The notes beneath the pieces were generated by a model, which saw only the letters and a program-made list of their open reading frames with translations, was not told where the DNA came from and made no database searches. A program made the position numbers and the translations under genes. Shown one piece after another: positions 8,143 through 17,250 of a stretch of 64,000 bases of DNA; positions within the stretch are counted from its first letter, which is position 1; each line of letters opens with the position of its first letter. Origin of the DNA: Gammaproteobacteria bacterium (GTDB taxonomy: Bacteria; Pseudomonadota; Gammaproteobacteria; Pseudomonadales; Azotimanducaceae). The stretch lies in contig JAUILI010000002.1 of assembly GCA_030433075.1 (NCBI GenBank), positions 1 through 64,000 of the forward strand. Direction: 5' to 3'.

Positions 8143-8921
8143 GACGACTGCCCCCGGCCCCGATCCATAATGCCCCGGCGCCGTTCGGCTACGGCCTCCG
8201 GCTGCACCCGCTCCGCCATGTGCGCCTGGCTCCAGGTCTTCTCTCGCGCTAGGCCCCCCTCTAGCGTGTCTTCCCAACCCGCGTCCATGAGGGCGAGCAC
8301 GGCGTTTCGCGTCACTGGCTCTGTGGTCAGGATGTCCTTGGCGAGGGCCTTCGCCGCCGGCAGGAGCTCATCCTTGGGCACCACGCGATTCACCATGCCC
8401 CAGGCGTAGGCCTGCTCGGCACTGAGGAAGTTACCCGTCAGGGAAAGCTCCTTGGCTCGAGGCAGGCCGATGAGCCGGGGCAGGCGCTGGGACAGGCCCC
8501 AGCCCGGCACCACGCCCACGCGGGCGTGGGTATCGGCAAAGGCCGCTTCCTCGGCGCAGAGCAAGAGGTCGCAGAGCAGAGCCAGTTCAAAGCCGCCGGT
8601 AATGGCAAAGCCGTTGATGGCCCCGATGATGGGCTTGGGAAAGCGGTGAAGGACGGCGCCAATATCGATTTCGGCGCCATCGGCATCGGCGCTGGCCTGC
8701 GTTTCCCCCCCTAGCTCCTTCAGGTCGAGGCCGGCGGTGAAGGCCCGGCCGGCGCCGGTGAAAATCACCACCTCCGTTTCGTCGTCCTCAGCCAGGGCCG
8801 TGAAGGTGGTGACGAGGGCGGCGCGAAGGGCCCGGTTTAAGGCGTTAAGGGCCTCCGGGCGATTCATGGTGACGAGCGCGATGGCCCCGTCCTTGTCCAC
8901 CTGCACGATGGGGTCGGTCAT
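8139..8921 (-). CDS. Enoyl-CoA hydratase/isomerase family protein
   Basis: 260 residues from the ATG at 8921, preceded by AGGAGCTTAGTT. Crotonase fold: TMNRPEALNALNRAL near residue 18, oxyanion-hole region GAGRAFTAGLDLKELGG near 60, INGFAITGGFELALLCD near 105, and ARVGVVPGWGLSQRLPRLIG near 140. It is likely to hydrate 2-enoyl-CoA or isomerise related thioesters. The next gene upstream is a GPH-family transporter 10 nt away, so the two are probably cotranscribed. The exact substrate is not readable. Confidence 0.85.
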   Translation of the reverse strand: MTDPIVQVDKDGAIALVTMNRPEALNALNRALRAALVTTFTALAEDDETEVVIFTGAGRAFTAGLDLKELGGETQASADADGAEIDIGAVLHRFPKPIIGAINGFAITGGFELALLCDLLLCAEEAAFADTHARVGVVPGWGLSQRLPRLIGLPRAKELSLTGNFLSAEQAYAWGMVNRVVPKDELLPAAKALAKDILTTEPVTRNAVLALMDAGWEDTLEGGLAREKTWSQAHMAERVQPEAVAERRRGIMDRGRGQSS

Positions 8922-8931
8922 AACTAAGCTC

Positions 8932-10299
8932 CTAAAGAGGTTGGGCGGCTTCCGCAGCGAGGGCGGCCCGGGCATCGCGACGCGCAATGCGCTCCCGGAA
9001 GCGCTGGTGCCGCTCCGCGGTGAGGGGCCAGGTCCAGCACAGATAAAGGGCCAGTAAAAAGAGCACCGTGGGCACGATGGCGTAAAGCACGGATAGCCAG
9101 AGGAGGGCGTCCGCGCCGTTCTCCGCGCCGGGGGTCGCGTCGTAGCCCGTGAGGGCCAGGAGCGGAAGGGAAAGGCCTGCGAAGGACGCTGCGCATTTGG
9201 TCATGAAGCCGTGCACAGCGAAGTAGCTGCCCGTGCGCGGATCCCGAGACCGGGCCGTATCAATATCGATCACGTCCGCCATCATGGCGATGGGAAGGTA
9301 GGCAAAGGCGCCGAAGCACAGCCCCTTCGCGGCAAAGAGCCACTTAAAGGCCGTTTCCGACCCCGAGGGTAGGGCGAAGATGGCGAGGCTCACGAAGCTG
9401 ACGAGGATCATCGCGCTGGCCAGGGAGCGGTGCTTGCCATAGCGCCGGGCAAGGAAATCCCAGCCGGGGATGGCCAGGAGCCCGGTGACGAAATAGATCA
9501 CGTAGAGCTGACCCGCCCGGGGAATGCCAATCACGTCCTGCATGAAGAAGAGGGAAAGGGCGTTGCGGAAGCTCTCCCCGCCGGTGATGACCAGCTCGAT
9601 GACCACCACCACCCGAAAGAGGCCGTTGGACCACATCAGCTTGAGGGAGCGCAAAAAGGGCGTGCGCCCGGCGCTCTTGACCAGGGGCGGTTCGGGTACC
9701 TGGGTCAGGGTCCAGAGCCCGATGCCGGGCAGGGCGATCAGAATGAGGAGGCCGTAGCCCGCGAGCACGGCGAGGGCCGTGGCGTCGTCCCCCAGCTGAA
9801 ACTCCACCAGGGCCGGGACGAAGGCGGCGGCGATGAGCCCCAGGAGCACGAAGCGCTGCCGCGCCGAGTTCAGCTGGGTGCGGCCGTGGTAGTCCTTGGC
9901 GAGCTCCGCGCCCCAGGCGCCATAGGGCACAAGCACCATGGTGGAGCCCACGCGCAGGCCGATGTACCAGAACGCCAGGTAGGCGGCGGTGGCGCCTTCC
10001 GTAGGATTGAGCACGCTCCAAATCGCGAGGGTGAGCAGGGGGATGCCCGCGCCCACCCATAGGCGTCGCCGACCCCAGCGGGTGCGCAGGCGATCGCTCG
10101 CAAACCCCATGAGGGGATCGGTGATGGCATCGAAGATGGCCGCGGCGGTGATGATGAGGCCCACCACGGCGAGCTCCACCCCCACGTCGCTGGAGTAGGC
10201 GCGGGGGAGCCAGATACCGAGGGGGTAGCCCAGAAGCGCTAGGGGAAAGCCCAGGGCTCCGTAGCTCCAGATGGTTTTTAGGCGCAGACCCTCGGCCAT
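8932..10299 (-). CDS. GPH-family (MelB-like) sugar/solute:cation symporter
   Basis: 455 residues with about 12 membrane segments. The signature of the glycoside-pentoside-hexuronide family is present: DAITDPLMGFASDRLRTRWGRRRLW after helix 2, which matches the MelB-type D-P-x-x-G-x-x-x-D pattern. PIAMMADVIDID in the second half matches the family's conserved loop. Family members import sugars or other small organic compounds with Na+ or H+. It precedes an enoyl-CoA hydratase with a 10-nt gap, hinting at a carboxylate or terpenoid substrate rather than a sugar, but this is conjecture. Confidence 0.82.
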   Translation of the reverse strand: MAEGLRLKTIWSYGALGFPLALLGYPLGIWLPRAYSSDVGVELAVVGLIITAAAIFDAITDPLMGFASDRLRTRWGRRRLWVGAGIPLLTLAIWSVLNPTEGATAAYLAFWYIGLRVGSTMVLVPYGAWGAELAKDYHGRTQLNSARQRFVLLGLIAAAFVPALVEFQLGDDATALAVLAGYGLLILIALPGIGLWTLTQVPEPPLVKSAGRTPFLRSLKLMWSNGLFRVVVVIELVITGGESFRNALSLFFMQDVIGIPRAGQLYVIYFVTGLLAIPGWDFLARRYGKHRSLASAMILVSFVSLAIFALPSGSETAFKWLFAAKGLCFGAFAYLPIAMMADVIDIDTARSRDPRTGSYFAVHGFMTKCAASFAGLSLPLLALTGYDATPGAENGADALLWLSVLYAIVPTVLFLLALYLCWTWPLTAERHQRFRERIARRDARAALAAEAAQPL

Positions 10300-10379
10300 A
10301 GCATGACATCCTCTCCCCGTTGCTCCCGGAAAGAGTTTCGCAGAGCCGTGGCCGGACCGGAAGCTGTTATTCTAGGGCC

Positions 10380-11588
10380 ATGGCCGCGCCCCCCACCCAT
10401 CCCCGCTCTGACGACGACTGGTCCCTCCTTTGGGTCGCGCTCCTCGCGGCCGTGACGGCCACGGGGCCGCTGGCCATGCAAATTTTTCTACCCTCCGTGC
10501 CCCTCGTGCAGCAAACCTTTGGGGCGACCGCGGGGGCGGCCCAGCTCACCCTAAGCCTGGCCCTCGTGGCCGTGGCCTGCGCCACCCTGGTTTATGGGCC
10601 CTTGGCCGATCGCTACGGACGGCGCCCGGTGATGCTCGGGGGCCTTGCGCTCTTTGCGCTGGGCTCCGTGGCCTGCGCCCTGGCGCCGACCCTCGATAGC
10701 CTGATTGCGGCCCGGGTGCTTCAGTCCGCCGGCGGCGCCGTGGGCATGGTGCTGCCTCGGGCCGTGGTGCGGGATCGCTTTGGCCCGGAGCGGGCGGCGG
10801 GGCTCATCGCCCAGCTCTCCATGGTGATGGTGGTGGCGCCCATGGTGGCTCCGGCTCTCGGCGGCGTGCTCACGGATTTGATCGACTGGCGGGCCGTGTT
10901 TTGGTTTACGGCCCTCGCCGGGCTACTCATTTCCCTGCTGGTGTTCTTCGCGCTGCCGGAAACCTTGCCCCGCTCGGCCCTGACCTTCGGGGTTGGCGCC
11001 CTTCTCCGGGGCTTCTGGCTGTGCCTGGGTTCGGCCCGCTATCGGGCTTACATGGGCCACGCGGCGGCCTCGTCCATGATCTTCTTCGCCTTCATTAGCG
11101 CCGCGCCCTATCTCATGGTGAACACGCTTGGGCAGGGGGCGACGGCCTACGGGATGTGGTTCATCATCATCTCCCTCGGCTACATGGGGGGGAATCTCCT
11201 CGCCGTGCGCCTGTCCGGGCGCTACCCCGTACTGGGGCTCATGCTGGCTGGCTCCACCCTCGCGGTGCTCGGCATTGCGCTGGCGGCGTTCCTGGCCTTC
11301 CTGGGGCCCCTGACCCCCGCGGGGCTCTTCCTGCCCATTGCCCTGTCCATGATCGGCAGCGGCCTTGCGGCTCCGAATGCCCAGGCGGGGGCGATCAACG
11401 TCTTCCCTGAACGGGCGGGGACGGCGTCAGGGCTGACCAGCTTTATGCAGATGTTTGTGGCGGGCCTCGCCACCCAGGCCGTGGGGGTGGCGCAGAACGG
11501 CACCCCCTGGCCCATGCTCGGGGCCATGGCCCTGGGGTCCACCGTGGCCCTCGGCTGTATTGCCTGGGCCTATCGCTTGGAGGCCTAG
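10380..11588 (+). CDS. Bcr/CflA-type multidrug MFS transporter
   Basis: 402 residues from the ATG at 10380. The family's first-helix region reads GPLAMQIFLPSVPLVQQTFG, followed by motif A YGPLADRYGRRPVML in the loop after helix 2. A 12-helix drug:H+ antiporter of the inner membrane is expected. No clear Shine-Dalgarno precedes the start, and a TATTCT element lies only 6-7 nt upstream, so a leaderless message is possible. Divergent from the GPH transporter; its 3' end is 2 nt from the convergent VOC gene. Confidence 0.85.
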   Translation: MAAPPTHPRSDDDWSLLWVALLAAVTATGPLAMQIFLPSVPLVQQTFGATAGAAQLTLSLALVAVACATLVYGPLADRYGRRPVMLGGLALFALGSVACALAPTLDSLIAARVLQSAGGAVGMVLPRAVVRDRFGPERAAGLIAQLSMVMVVAPMVAPALGGVLTDLIDWRAVFWFTALAGLLISLLVFFALPETLPRSALTFGVGALLRGFWLCLGSARYRAYMGHAAASSMIFFAFISAAPYLMVNTLGQGATAYGMWFIIISLGYMGGNLLAVRLSGRYPVLGLMLAGSTLAVLGIALAAFLAFLGPLTPAGLFLPIALSMIGSGLAAPNAQAGAINVFPERAGTASGLTSFMQMFVAGLATQAVGVAQNGTPWPMLGAMALGSTVALGCIAWAYRLEA

Positions 11589-11590
11589 CG

Positions 11591-12301
11591 CTAGGCTTCG
11601 GCAACGCCCTGGAAGCGGACCCCGGCGATGGTGGTTGGGGCCGGGGCGGTCTGACCTTCCCGAACCTTGAGATCAATGCCCACGAGCGCTTCCTGTGGGC
11701 CTGCTTCGAAGAGGATCCGGTTGCCGTCAAGGGAGAGGCAAGGCAAGCCTTCGTGCTCGGAGAGGGGCGCTTCCAGCACGGCGCTCCAGCGGGCGGCGAG
11801 GGTCTCCGGGGTGGGGCTGGCGAGCCGCGCCGCGGCAAAACCTGCGGCCCAGCCCGCTTCCCGCTGCAGGGTCCAGTCCGGGCCTGCCCAGTGCCAGCCA
11901 TCCCAGCTGGGCATTTGATCGATGGAGACGATGGCGCCGCCCACATCTTTGGGGTGCAGGTGGCTGGCGATGGCTTCCGTCCGGTCCGAGGTCCACACCG
12001 TCCGGACCCCCAGCTCGGCGAAGTGCGTCCGCCGGGCGGCGAGGTTGTCACACTGGAAAATCACCATGTAGCCCGCATCGCCGCCCTGGCGTTCGATCCA
12101 GCGGCCGGCGGTGGTGTTCTCCTCCACGGGGCTGACCACCTCCAGATGATCGTCGCCGACCACCAAAAGGCGGTTTTCTAAGCCAAAGGCGCCAACCCCA
12201 GGATCGATGTAGCCGAGGGGTACGGCGAGAAAGGCACGCAATTCGTCAATGACGGGATCGCGCTGGGTCGCGGCCAGAGCAAGTTGGCGAAGTCGTAGCA
12301 T
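11591..12301 (-). CDS. VOC/glyoxalase-like domain protein
   Basis: 236 residues, start ATG 12301 after GGGAGGG. The N-terminus (LRQLALAATQRDPVIDELRAFL...GVGAFGLENRLLVVGDDHLEVVSP) has the beta-alpha-beta layout of large glyoxalase-like (VOC) proteins, and a second module begins near residue 130. Members bind a divalent metal and small carbonyl or aromatic substrates. No specific reaction can be assigned. It is followed downstream by a convergent MFS gene and preceded by a GNAT gene 34 nt away. Confidence 0.65.
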   Translation of the reverse strand: MLRLRQLALAATQRDPVIDELRAFLAVPLGYIDPGVGAFGLENRLLVVGDDHLEVVSPVEENTTAGRWIERQGGDAGYMVIFQCDNLAARRTHFAELGVRTVWTSDRTEAIASHLHPKDVGGAIVSIDQMPSWDGWHWAGPDWTLQREAGWAAGFAAARLASPTPETLAARWSAVLEAPLSEHEGLPCLSLDGNRILFEAGPQEALVGIDLKVREGQTAPAPTTIAGVRFQGVAEA

Positions 12302-12335
12302 GGGTGGGTCCCTCCCCGATAAGCGATGCCCAAGG

Positions 12336-12830
12336 CTAGCTCAGGGGCGGCGTGGATTCGACCACCTCCACGCAAAGGGCCGGGTGCCGCCGCGCCTCGG
12401 CCGCCCAGAAGGCACGGCCCGTCCGATTGGGCGCCAGCACCTGAACGTGCACGGTCATCCCCGGATAGGTTTTCAGGAGCCAGCTCAGGAAGGCTGCGCC
12501 GAGCCCTTCCCGGCGCCGGGCCGGGGCGATGCGAAGCTCTCGCAGCTGAAGCATCGTGCCTACCGTGGCCCACTGGGCATGGCCCGCGAAGGACGGGCCG
12601 GTGCCGAGGAGCACGGCCTGCTCCCCCTGCTGGAGCCTTCGAAAAAGCCGCTGACGCTGGGCGGCGATGGCGCGAGCGTCGCGGGCAGGGCGCCCTTCGT
12701 CGTGAAGCAGCGCCAGGCTGCTGTCCACGAGGGCTGAAAAGGGGCCCCGGAAGGCGCCGCGCAGCTGGACCGGCGTGAGGGCCAGGCCGGCGCTGTGCTC
12801 CCTTGATTTGCCCCAGGGCCCCTGGCTCAA
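12336..12830 (-). CDS. GNAT-family N-acetyltransferase
   Basis: 164 residues from a TTG at 12830. This start was chosen because AAGGAG stands 6 nt upstream; the longer GTG at 12872 would overlap the divergent TRAP lipoprotein gene. The C-terminal half carries the GNAT acetyl-CoA-binding pattern LQLRELRIAPARRREGLGAA followed by an AFLSWLLKTYPGM helix and VHVQVLAPNRTGRAFW. Substrate unknown. The N-terminal part (ALVDSSLALLHDEGRPARDARAI) is helical and not specific. Confidence 0.65.
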   Translation of the reverse strand: MSQGPWGKSREHSAGLALTPVQLRGAFRGPFSALVDSSLALLHDEGRPARDARAIAAQRQRLFRRLQQGEQAVLLGTGPSFAGHAQWATVGTMLQLRELRIAPARRREGLGAAFLSWLLKTYPGMTVHVQVLAPNRTGRAFWAAEARRHPALCVEVVESTPPLS

Positions 12831-12863
12831 TGTGCGCTCCTTGCTGGCGGCGGACGGCCTGTC

Positions 12864-13736
12864 ATGATCCACGGTAAGCGACTTCGGCCGCGCTCCGGCC
12901 CTCGGGCACTGGCGCTGGCCACCCTGCTCGTTTGTTTATCGGGCTGCGCTGCGGTGATCTCCCGCGCCACCGACCCCCTCGCGGATAACCTCACCCAGGC
13001 GATCCTCAATCATAACGATCCCGAGACGGTTGCGGCGGCCGTGCCGACCTACCTTGTGCTCCTCGATAGCCTACTCCAGAGCGCGCCGGAGGACCCGGGG
13101 CTGCTTCTGGCTTCCGCCACCCTTCATAGCGCCTTTGCGGGCAATTTTGTTCAGGATCCTGAGCGGTCGAAGCGCCTTCACGCCCGAGCGCTGGGTCTTG
13201 CCGGCGAGGCCGCGTGCCTGGCGGCGGCGGGGTGTGCCCTGCGGTCCGAGCCTTACCCAAGGTTTGAAGCGTGGGTCGGCAAGCAGGAGGATCCGGCCCT
13301 GCTCTATACGCTGGCCACCAGCTGGGCGGGCTACGTGCAGGCCCATAGCGACGACTGGCGGGCGGTCGCGGAGCTCGCTCGGGTGCGAGCGCTTCTGCAG
13401 CGGGTGCTGGTATTGGATGAGGGCCACGAACATGGTGGCGCCCACCTCTATCTCGGGGTGCTGGATACGCTGGCGCCCCCTGCCCTCGGCGGCCGGCCGG
13501 AGGCGGGGCGCAGCCATTTTGAGCGGGCCTGGGCCTTGAGCGAGGAGCGCCATCTGACGGCCAAGGTGCTGCTTGCGGAGCGCTACGCGCGCATGCTCTT
13601 TGATCGGGAGCTCCACGATCAGGTGCTTCGGGAGGTGCTCGAGGCCGACCCCGAGGCCCCGGGGCTCACCCTGGCCAACACCATCGCGCAGGCGCAGGCG
13701 AGGGCCTTGCTCGCCGACGCCGACCACTACTTCTAA
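12864..13736 (+). CDS. TRAP transporter TatT (T-component) lipoprotein
   Basis: 290 residues. Lipoprotein signal peptide with lipobox LSGC and Cys28. The mature part is Ala/Leu-rich helical repeat (TPR-like), including DPETVAAAVPTYLVLLDSLL near residue 52 and HGGAHLYLGVLDTLAPPALGG near 190. This matches the TatT family of TRAP-associated periplasmic lipoproteins, which in Treponema form a trimer with the P subunit and have been linked to hydrophobic ligands. It is the first gene of a five-gene run (T-P-Q-M-mlaA), 14 nt before dctP. Confidence 0.85.
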   Translation: MIHGKRLRPRSGPRALALATLLVCLSGCAAVISRATDPLADNLTQAILNHNDPETVAAAVPTYLVLLDSLLQSAPEDPGLLLASATLHSAFAGNFVQDPERSKRLHARALGLAGEAACLAAAGCALRSEPYPRFEAWVGKQEDPALLYTLATSWAGYVQAHSDDWRAVAELARVRALLQRVLVLDEGHEHGGAHLYLGVLDTLAPPALGGRPEAGRSHFERAWALSEERHLTAKVLLAERYARMLFDRELHDQVLREVLEADPEAPGLTLANTIAQAQARALLADADHYF

Positions 13737-13750
13737 GCTGAGGAGTTCCC

Positions 13751-14752
13751 ATGATTTTCGCAGGGAAGGGGCGCTGGACGCTCATCGCCATGCTGCTTTG
13801 CCTGAGCGCCGGCCTTCAGGCCGCTACGCTGAAGATTGCGACCCTATCGCCCCCGGGCTCTGCCTGGATGCAGGCCATGGAGGCCGCGGGGGTTCGCATT
13901 GCGGCGGAAACGGAGGGGCGCGTCACCCTGCGCTTCTACCCCGGCGGCGTCATGGGGGACGACACGGCGGTGCTGCGAAAGATCCGCTTTGGGCAGCTCC
14001 AGGGCGCCGCCCTCACCACCGGGGCGCTGCAGAACGACTTCACGGACGTGCAGCTCTATAACCTGCCCATGTTGTTCAACGACTTTGATGAGGTGGATGC
14101 GCTTCGGGCGCAGTTCGACCCGGCGCTCCTCGCCGGTCTCGAGGAGGCGGGGTGGGTCGCCTTTGGCTTTGCGGAGGCGGGCTTTGCCTACGCCATGAGC
14201 AAGACGGAGGTGACGACCCTTCCCGAGGCCCGGGCGCTGAAGGTATGGGTGCCCTCCGATGACAAAGGCTCCGAGGCGTCCCTACGTGGCTTTGGACTAT
14301 CTGCCGTGCCCCTGAGCATTGCGGATGTGCTTCCAGGGTTGCAAACCCAGCTCATCGACGCCATTGCCGCGCCCCCGGTGGCTGCGGTGGCCCTGCAGTG
14401 GTTTACCCAGCTCCAAGCCGTGCTCGATCTGCCCTTCATGTACGTTTACGGCACCCTGGCCCTGCAGCGAAAGGCCTTTGAGCGCTTGAGCGCCGAAGAC
14501 CAGGCCGTGCTCCGCACGGTTTTATCGGAGACCTTCGCTGCCATTGGCGCCCGAAATCGCGCCGATCACGAGCAGGCCATGGCCGCCCTGAAGGCCCAGG
14601 GTTTGCGCTTCCTTGCGCCGTCCCCGGAAGCCCGGGCCGAGTGGGTGGCCGCGGCGGCCACGGCACGGCAGGAAATGATCGACAGCGGCGCCGTGAGCGC
14701 GGAGCGCTATGCAGCGCTGCAGGCAGCCCTTCGCGCCTATCGGACGCCCTAG
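13751..14752 (+). CDS. dctP: TRAP transporter solute-binding protein (DctP family)
   Basis: 333 residues with a Sec signal peptide cut near LSAGLQA|ATLKIA (about residue 24). The mature protein has the DctP layout: KIATLSPPGSAWMQAMEAAGVRI, RVTLRFYPGGVMGDD near residue 58, and DAIAAPPVAAVALQWF near 210. It captures the substrate in the periplasm and hands it to the DctQM permease. GGAGTTCCC precedes the start. The ligand is unknown; neighbours TatT and MlaA suggest a hydrophobic one rather than a C4-dicarboxylate. Confidence 0.9.
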   Translation: MIFAGKGRWTLIAMLLCLSAGLQAATLKIATLSPPGSAWMQAMEAAGVRIAAETEGRVTLRFYPGGVMGDDTAVLRKIRFGQLQGAALTTGALQNDFTDVQLYNLPMLFNDFDEVDALRAQFDPALLAGLEEAGWVAFGFAEAGFAYAMSKTEVTTLPEARALKVWVPSDDKGSEASLRGFGLSAVPLSIADVLPGLQTQLIDAIAAPPVAAVALQWFTQLQAVLDLPFMYVYGTLALQRKAFERLSAEDQAVLRTVLSETFAAIGARNRADHEQAMAALKAQGLRFLAPSPEARAEWVAAAATARQEMIDSGAVSAERYAALQAALRAYRTP

Positions 14753-14754
14753 CG

Positions 14755-15195
14755 GTGCTTCGCCTTGAAAAGGCGGTGCTCGCCGCCGCCTTCGGGCTGC
14801 TGCTGCTAATTGCCCTGCTCCAGATCCTGCTCCGCAATGGCTTTTCCACGAGCCTCCCGGGGGCGGAGGAACTGCTCCAGACGCTCGTGCTCTGGCTGGC
14901 CATGCTCGGCGCCCTGGGCGCCACCCGGGAGGGGAACCACATCCGCATTGACCTTCTGGCTCAGGTCCTTCCGGGCCCCTGGGGTCTGCGCCTCCACCGC
15001 CTCTCTGCCCTGGCCACGGCGGGGCTCTGCGCCTTCGCGGGCTACCATGGCGCTCTGCTGTGCCTGCTTGAGCGGGAGGACGGGCGCCTCGCCTTTTGGG
15101 GCCTCCCCGTGTGGGTCACCCTTTTGATCATCCCCGGCGCCTTTGCGGCCATGGCCCTGCGCTTCCTTCGCCTCGCCTGGCGCCCGGCGCCATGA
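14755..15195 (+). CDS. dctQ: TRAP transporter small permease (DctQ family)
   Basis: 146 residues from the GTG at 14755, 2 nt after the dctP stop; longer upstream starts would read through dctP. Four hydrophobic segments with the family motif GAEELLQTLVLWLAMLGALG near residues 37-56, followed by REGNHIRIDLL. It is the accessory membrane subunit that pairs with DctM. The stop overlaps the dctM start (ATGA at 15192-15195), indicating translational coupling. Confidence 0.88.
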   Translation: MLRLEKAVLAAAFGLLLLIALLQILLRNGFSTSLPGAEELLQTLVLWLAMLGALGATREGNHIRIDLLAQVLPGPWGLRLHRLSALATAGLCAFAGYHGALLCLLEREDGRLAFWGLPVWVTLLIIPGAFAAMALRFLRLAWRPAP

Positions 15196-16502
15196 CCGAG
15201 CTCTTTCTCGCCCTTACCGTCCTGTTGCTGCTTTCCGGGGCGCCGCTCTTTGCCATCTTGCTTGCCGCGGCCTTCACGGGCTTCGCCTGGGCTGAGATCC
15301 CCCTCACCATCGTGGCCGTGGAGCTCACCCGGCTCACGGATACGCCCCTGCTCGTCTCCTTGCCCCTCTTTGCCTTTGCGGGCTACGTGCTGGCCGAGGG
15401 ACGGAGCGCGGATCGCCTCGTCGCCCTCACGCAGGCGGCCCTCGGCGGCCTCCGGGGTGGGGTGGCCTGGGTGACCGTGCTCTGCTGTGCGCTGTTTACG
15501 GCCTTCACCGGCGCCTCCGGGGTGACCCTGGTGGCCCTGGGTGCCTTGCTCTATCCCGCCCTCCGGGCCGATGGCTTCAGCGACCGGTCGGCCCTGGGCC
15601 TCGTGACCACCTCCGGAAGCCTCGGCCTGCTCCTGGTGCCCAGCGTGCCCCTCATTCTCTACGGCGTGCTGGTGCAGCAGCTCGGTGTGGGCCCAAGCTT
15701 TTCCCTCCGCCAGCTGTTCTTGGCGGGGGTGGTGCCCTTGCTCGTAATGATGCTGGCGCTGGGCGCGGTGGCGCTCCTCCAGCTCCGTCGGGGTCGGGGG
15801 ACGGCGGAGGGGCCCGCTGGGCCGGTGGCAAGCGCAGAGGCGCCGGCGCCTCGGCCGAAGCTTGGGGAAGCGCTCTGGGCGGCGCGCTTTGAGGCGCCCC
15901 TGCCGGTGATCGTACTCGGGGGCATCTACGGGGGCGTCTTTGCCCTGTCCGAGGTGGCGGCGGTCACAGCCCTTTACGTGGTGCTGGCTCAGTGCCTCCT
16001 CTATCGCGATGTCTCCCTTCGCACCCTTCCTGCCCTGGCTTGGCGCAGCATGACCCTCGTGGGGGGCGTGCTCATGATCCTCGCGGCAGCCCTTGCGCTG
16101 GCCAATGTGTTTGTCGATGCACAGCTGCCGGAGCGCATTTTCGAGGCCTTAAGCGCCCAGCTCACCTCGAAAACGAGCTTTTTGTTGGCGCTGAACCTGG
16201 GCCTGTTACTGCTCGGCATGATCATCGACAGCTACGCGGCGATTGTGTTGCTCGTGCCCCTGCTACTGCCCGTGGCCGTGGCCTATGAGATTCACCCGAT
16301 CCACTTCGGCATGATCTTTTTGGCGAATCTTCAGCTGGGAACCTTGACGCCTCCGGTGGGCATGAATCTCTTTATCGCGAGCGTCCGCTTCAAGCAGCCC
16401 CTGGGGGTCCTTTACCGGGCGAGCCTTCCCTATCTGGGCGCGCTGCTGTTCGCCCTGCTCCTAATCACCTATATTCCCGCCCTCAGTACGTTCACGCTTT
16501 AA
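15192..16502 (+). CDS. dctM: TRAP transporter large permease (DctM family)
   Basis: 436 residues from the ATG at 15192. A polytopic membrane protein with the DctM hallmarks LPLFAFAGYVLAEG near residue 55, ALGLVTTSGSLGLLLVPSVPLILYG near 135, and the C-terminal GTLTPPVGMNLFIAS near 380. It forms the Na+-driven elevator channel of the TRAP system. A charged loop of about 35 residues near residues 195-230 separates the two halves. The mlaA gene follows after 32 nt. Confidence 0.92.
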   Translation: MTELFLALTVLLLLSGAPLFAILLAAAFTGFAWAEIPLTIVAVELTRLTDTPLLVSLPLFAFAGYVLAEGRSADRLVALTQAALGGLRGGVAWVTVLCCALFTAFTGASGVTLVALGALLYPALRADGFSDRSALGLVTTSGSLGLLLVPSVPLILYGVLVQQLGVGPSFSLRQLFLAGVVPLLVMMLALGAVALLQLRRGRGTAEGPAGPVASAEAPAPRPKLGEALWAARFEAPLPVIVLGGIYGGVFALSEVAAVTALYVVLAQCLLYRDVSLRTLPALAWRSMTLVGGVLMILAAALALANVFVDAQLPERIFEALSAQLTSKTSFLLALNLGLLLLGMIIDSYAAIVLLVPLLLPVAVAYEIHPIHFGMIFLANLQLGTLTPPVGMNLFIASVRFKQPLGVLYRASLPYLGALLFALLLITYIPALSTFTL

Positions 16503-16534
16503 ACGTTGGGGCACGGCCGTAGGAGGAGGGCACC

Positions 16535-17245
16535 ATGATTCGACAGCTGCGAACCGCTGGGCTCCTCGCGCTGGCCCTTTTGGCCCTGGGCGCGCGCGCC
16601 GAGGACACCGTTCGGGATCCCTTCGAAGCCTTTAATCGCCGGTCCTTCGCACTGAACAACGCCTTAGATCGCCATTTCATCCGCCCCGCCGCCGTGGTCT
16701 ACGACCAGGTGATGCCGGCGCCTCTGGGGCAGGCGATCTATCGCTTCTTCGATAATTTGGCTGAGCCCGTGAGCATGACCGGAGCGCTCCTGCAGGGGGA
16801 TGTGGAGCGCACGCTCACTGCCTCGGGGCGCTTCCTGGTGAATTCCACCCTGGGCCTTGGGGGCCTTTTTGACCCGGCGACGTCCATCGGCTTTGTGGAC
16901 GTGGATGAGGATATCGGCCAGGCCTTAGACAGCTGGGGCTTGGATGAGACCCCCTACCTGGTACTGCCTTTCTGGGGCCCCGGCACCCTAACGACGCTGC
17001 CCGATCGGGTGCTGGTGTGGTGGTTGCCCCCCCAGCTCCTTGGGGACTATTGGGTAGCGCCCCTCCGGGTGGTGGATACGGTGTCCTATCGCGCCAGCCT
17101 CCTGGGGGCGACGAATCTTCTTGAGGGAGAAGCCCTGGATCCCTACGCCTTTGCCCGGGACAGCTACCTTCAGCGCCGTCGCCAGCTGCGCTACAACGGC
17201 GCGCCGCCGCCGGAGGCCCTAGACGCGCTCCTCGACGATTTCTAG
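16535..17245 (+). CDS. mlaA: MlaA/VacJ-family outer-membrane phospholipid transport protein
   Basis: 236 residues; TAGGAGGAGGG lies upstream of the ATG. Signal peptide with likely cleavage ARA|ED near residue 22. The mature protein starts RDPFEAFNRRSFALNNALDRHFIRPAA and holds VNSTLGLGGLFDPAT and TPYLVLPFWGPGTL, diagnostic of MlaA, which removes mislocalised phospholipids from the outer leaflet of the outer membrane. E. coli MlaA is a lipoprotein; this one has no lipobox cysteine. It is the last gene of the TRAP run, not next to mlaBCDEF. Confidence 0.9.
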   Translation: MIRQLRTAGLLALALLALGARAEDTVRDPFEAFNRRSFALNNALDRHFIRPAAVVYDQVMPAPLGQAIYRFFDNLAEPVSMTGALLQGDVERTLTASGRFLVNSTLGLGGLFDPATSIGFVDVDEDIGQALDSWGLDETPYLVLPFWGPGTLTTLPDRVLVWWLPPQLLGDYWVAPLRVVDTVSYRASLLGATNLLEGEALDPYAFARDSYLQRRRQLRYNGAPPPEALDALLDDF

Positions 17246-17250
17246 GGCCC

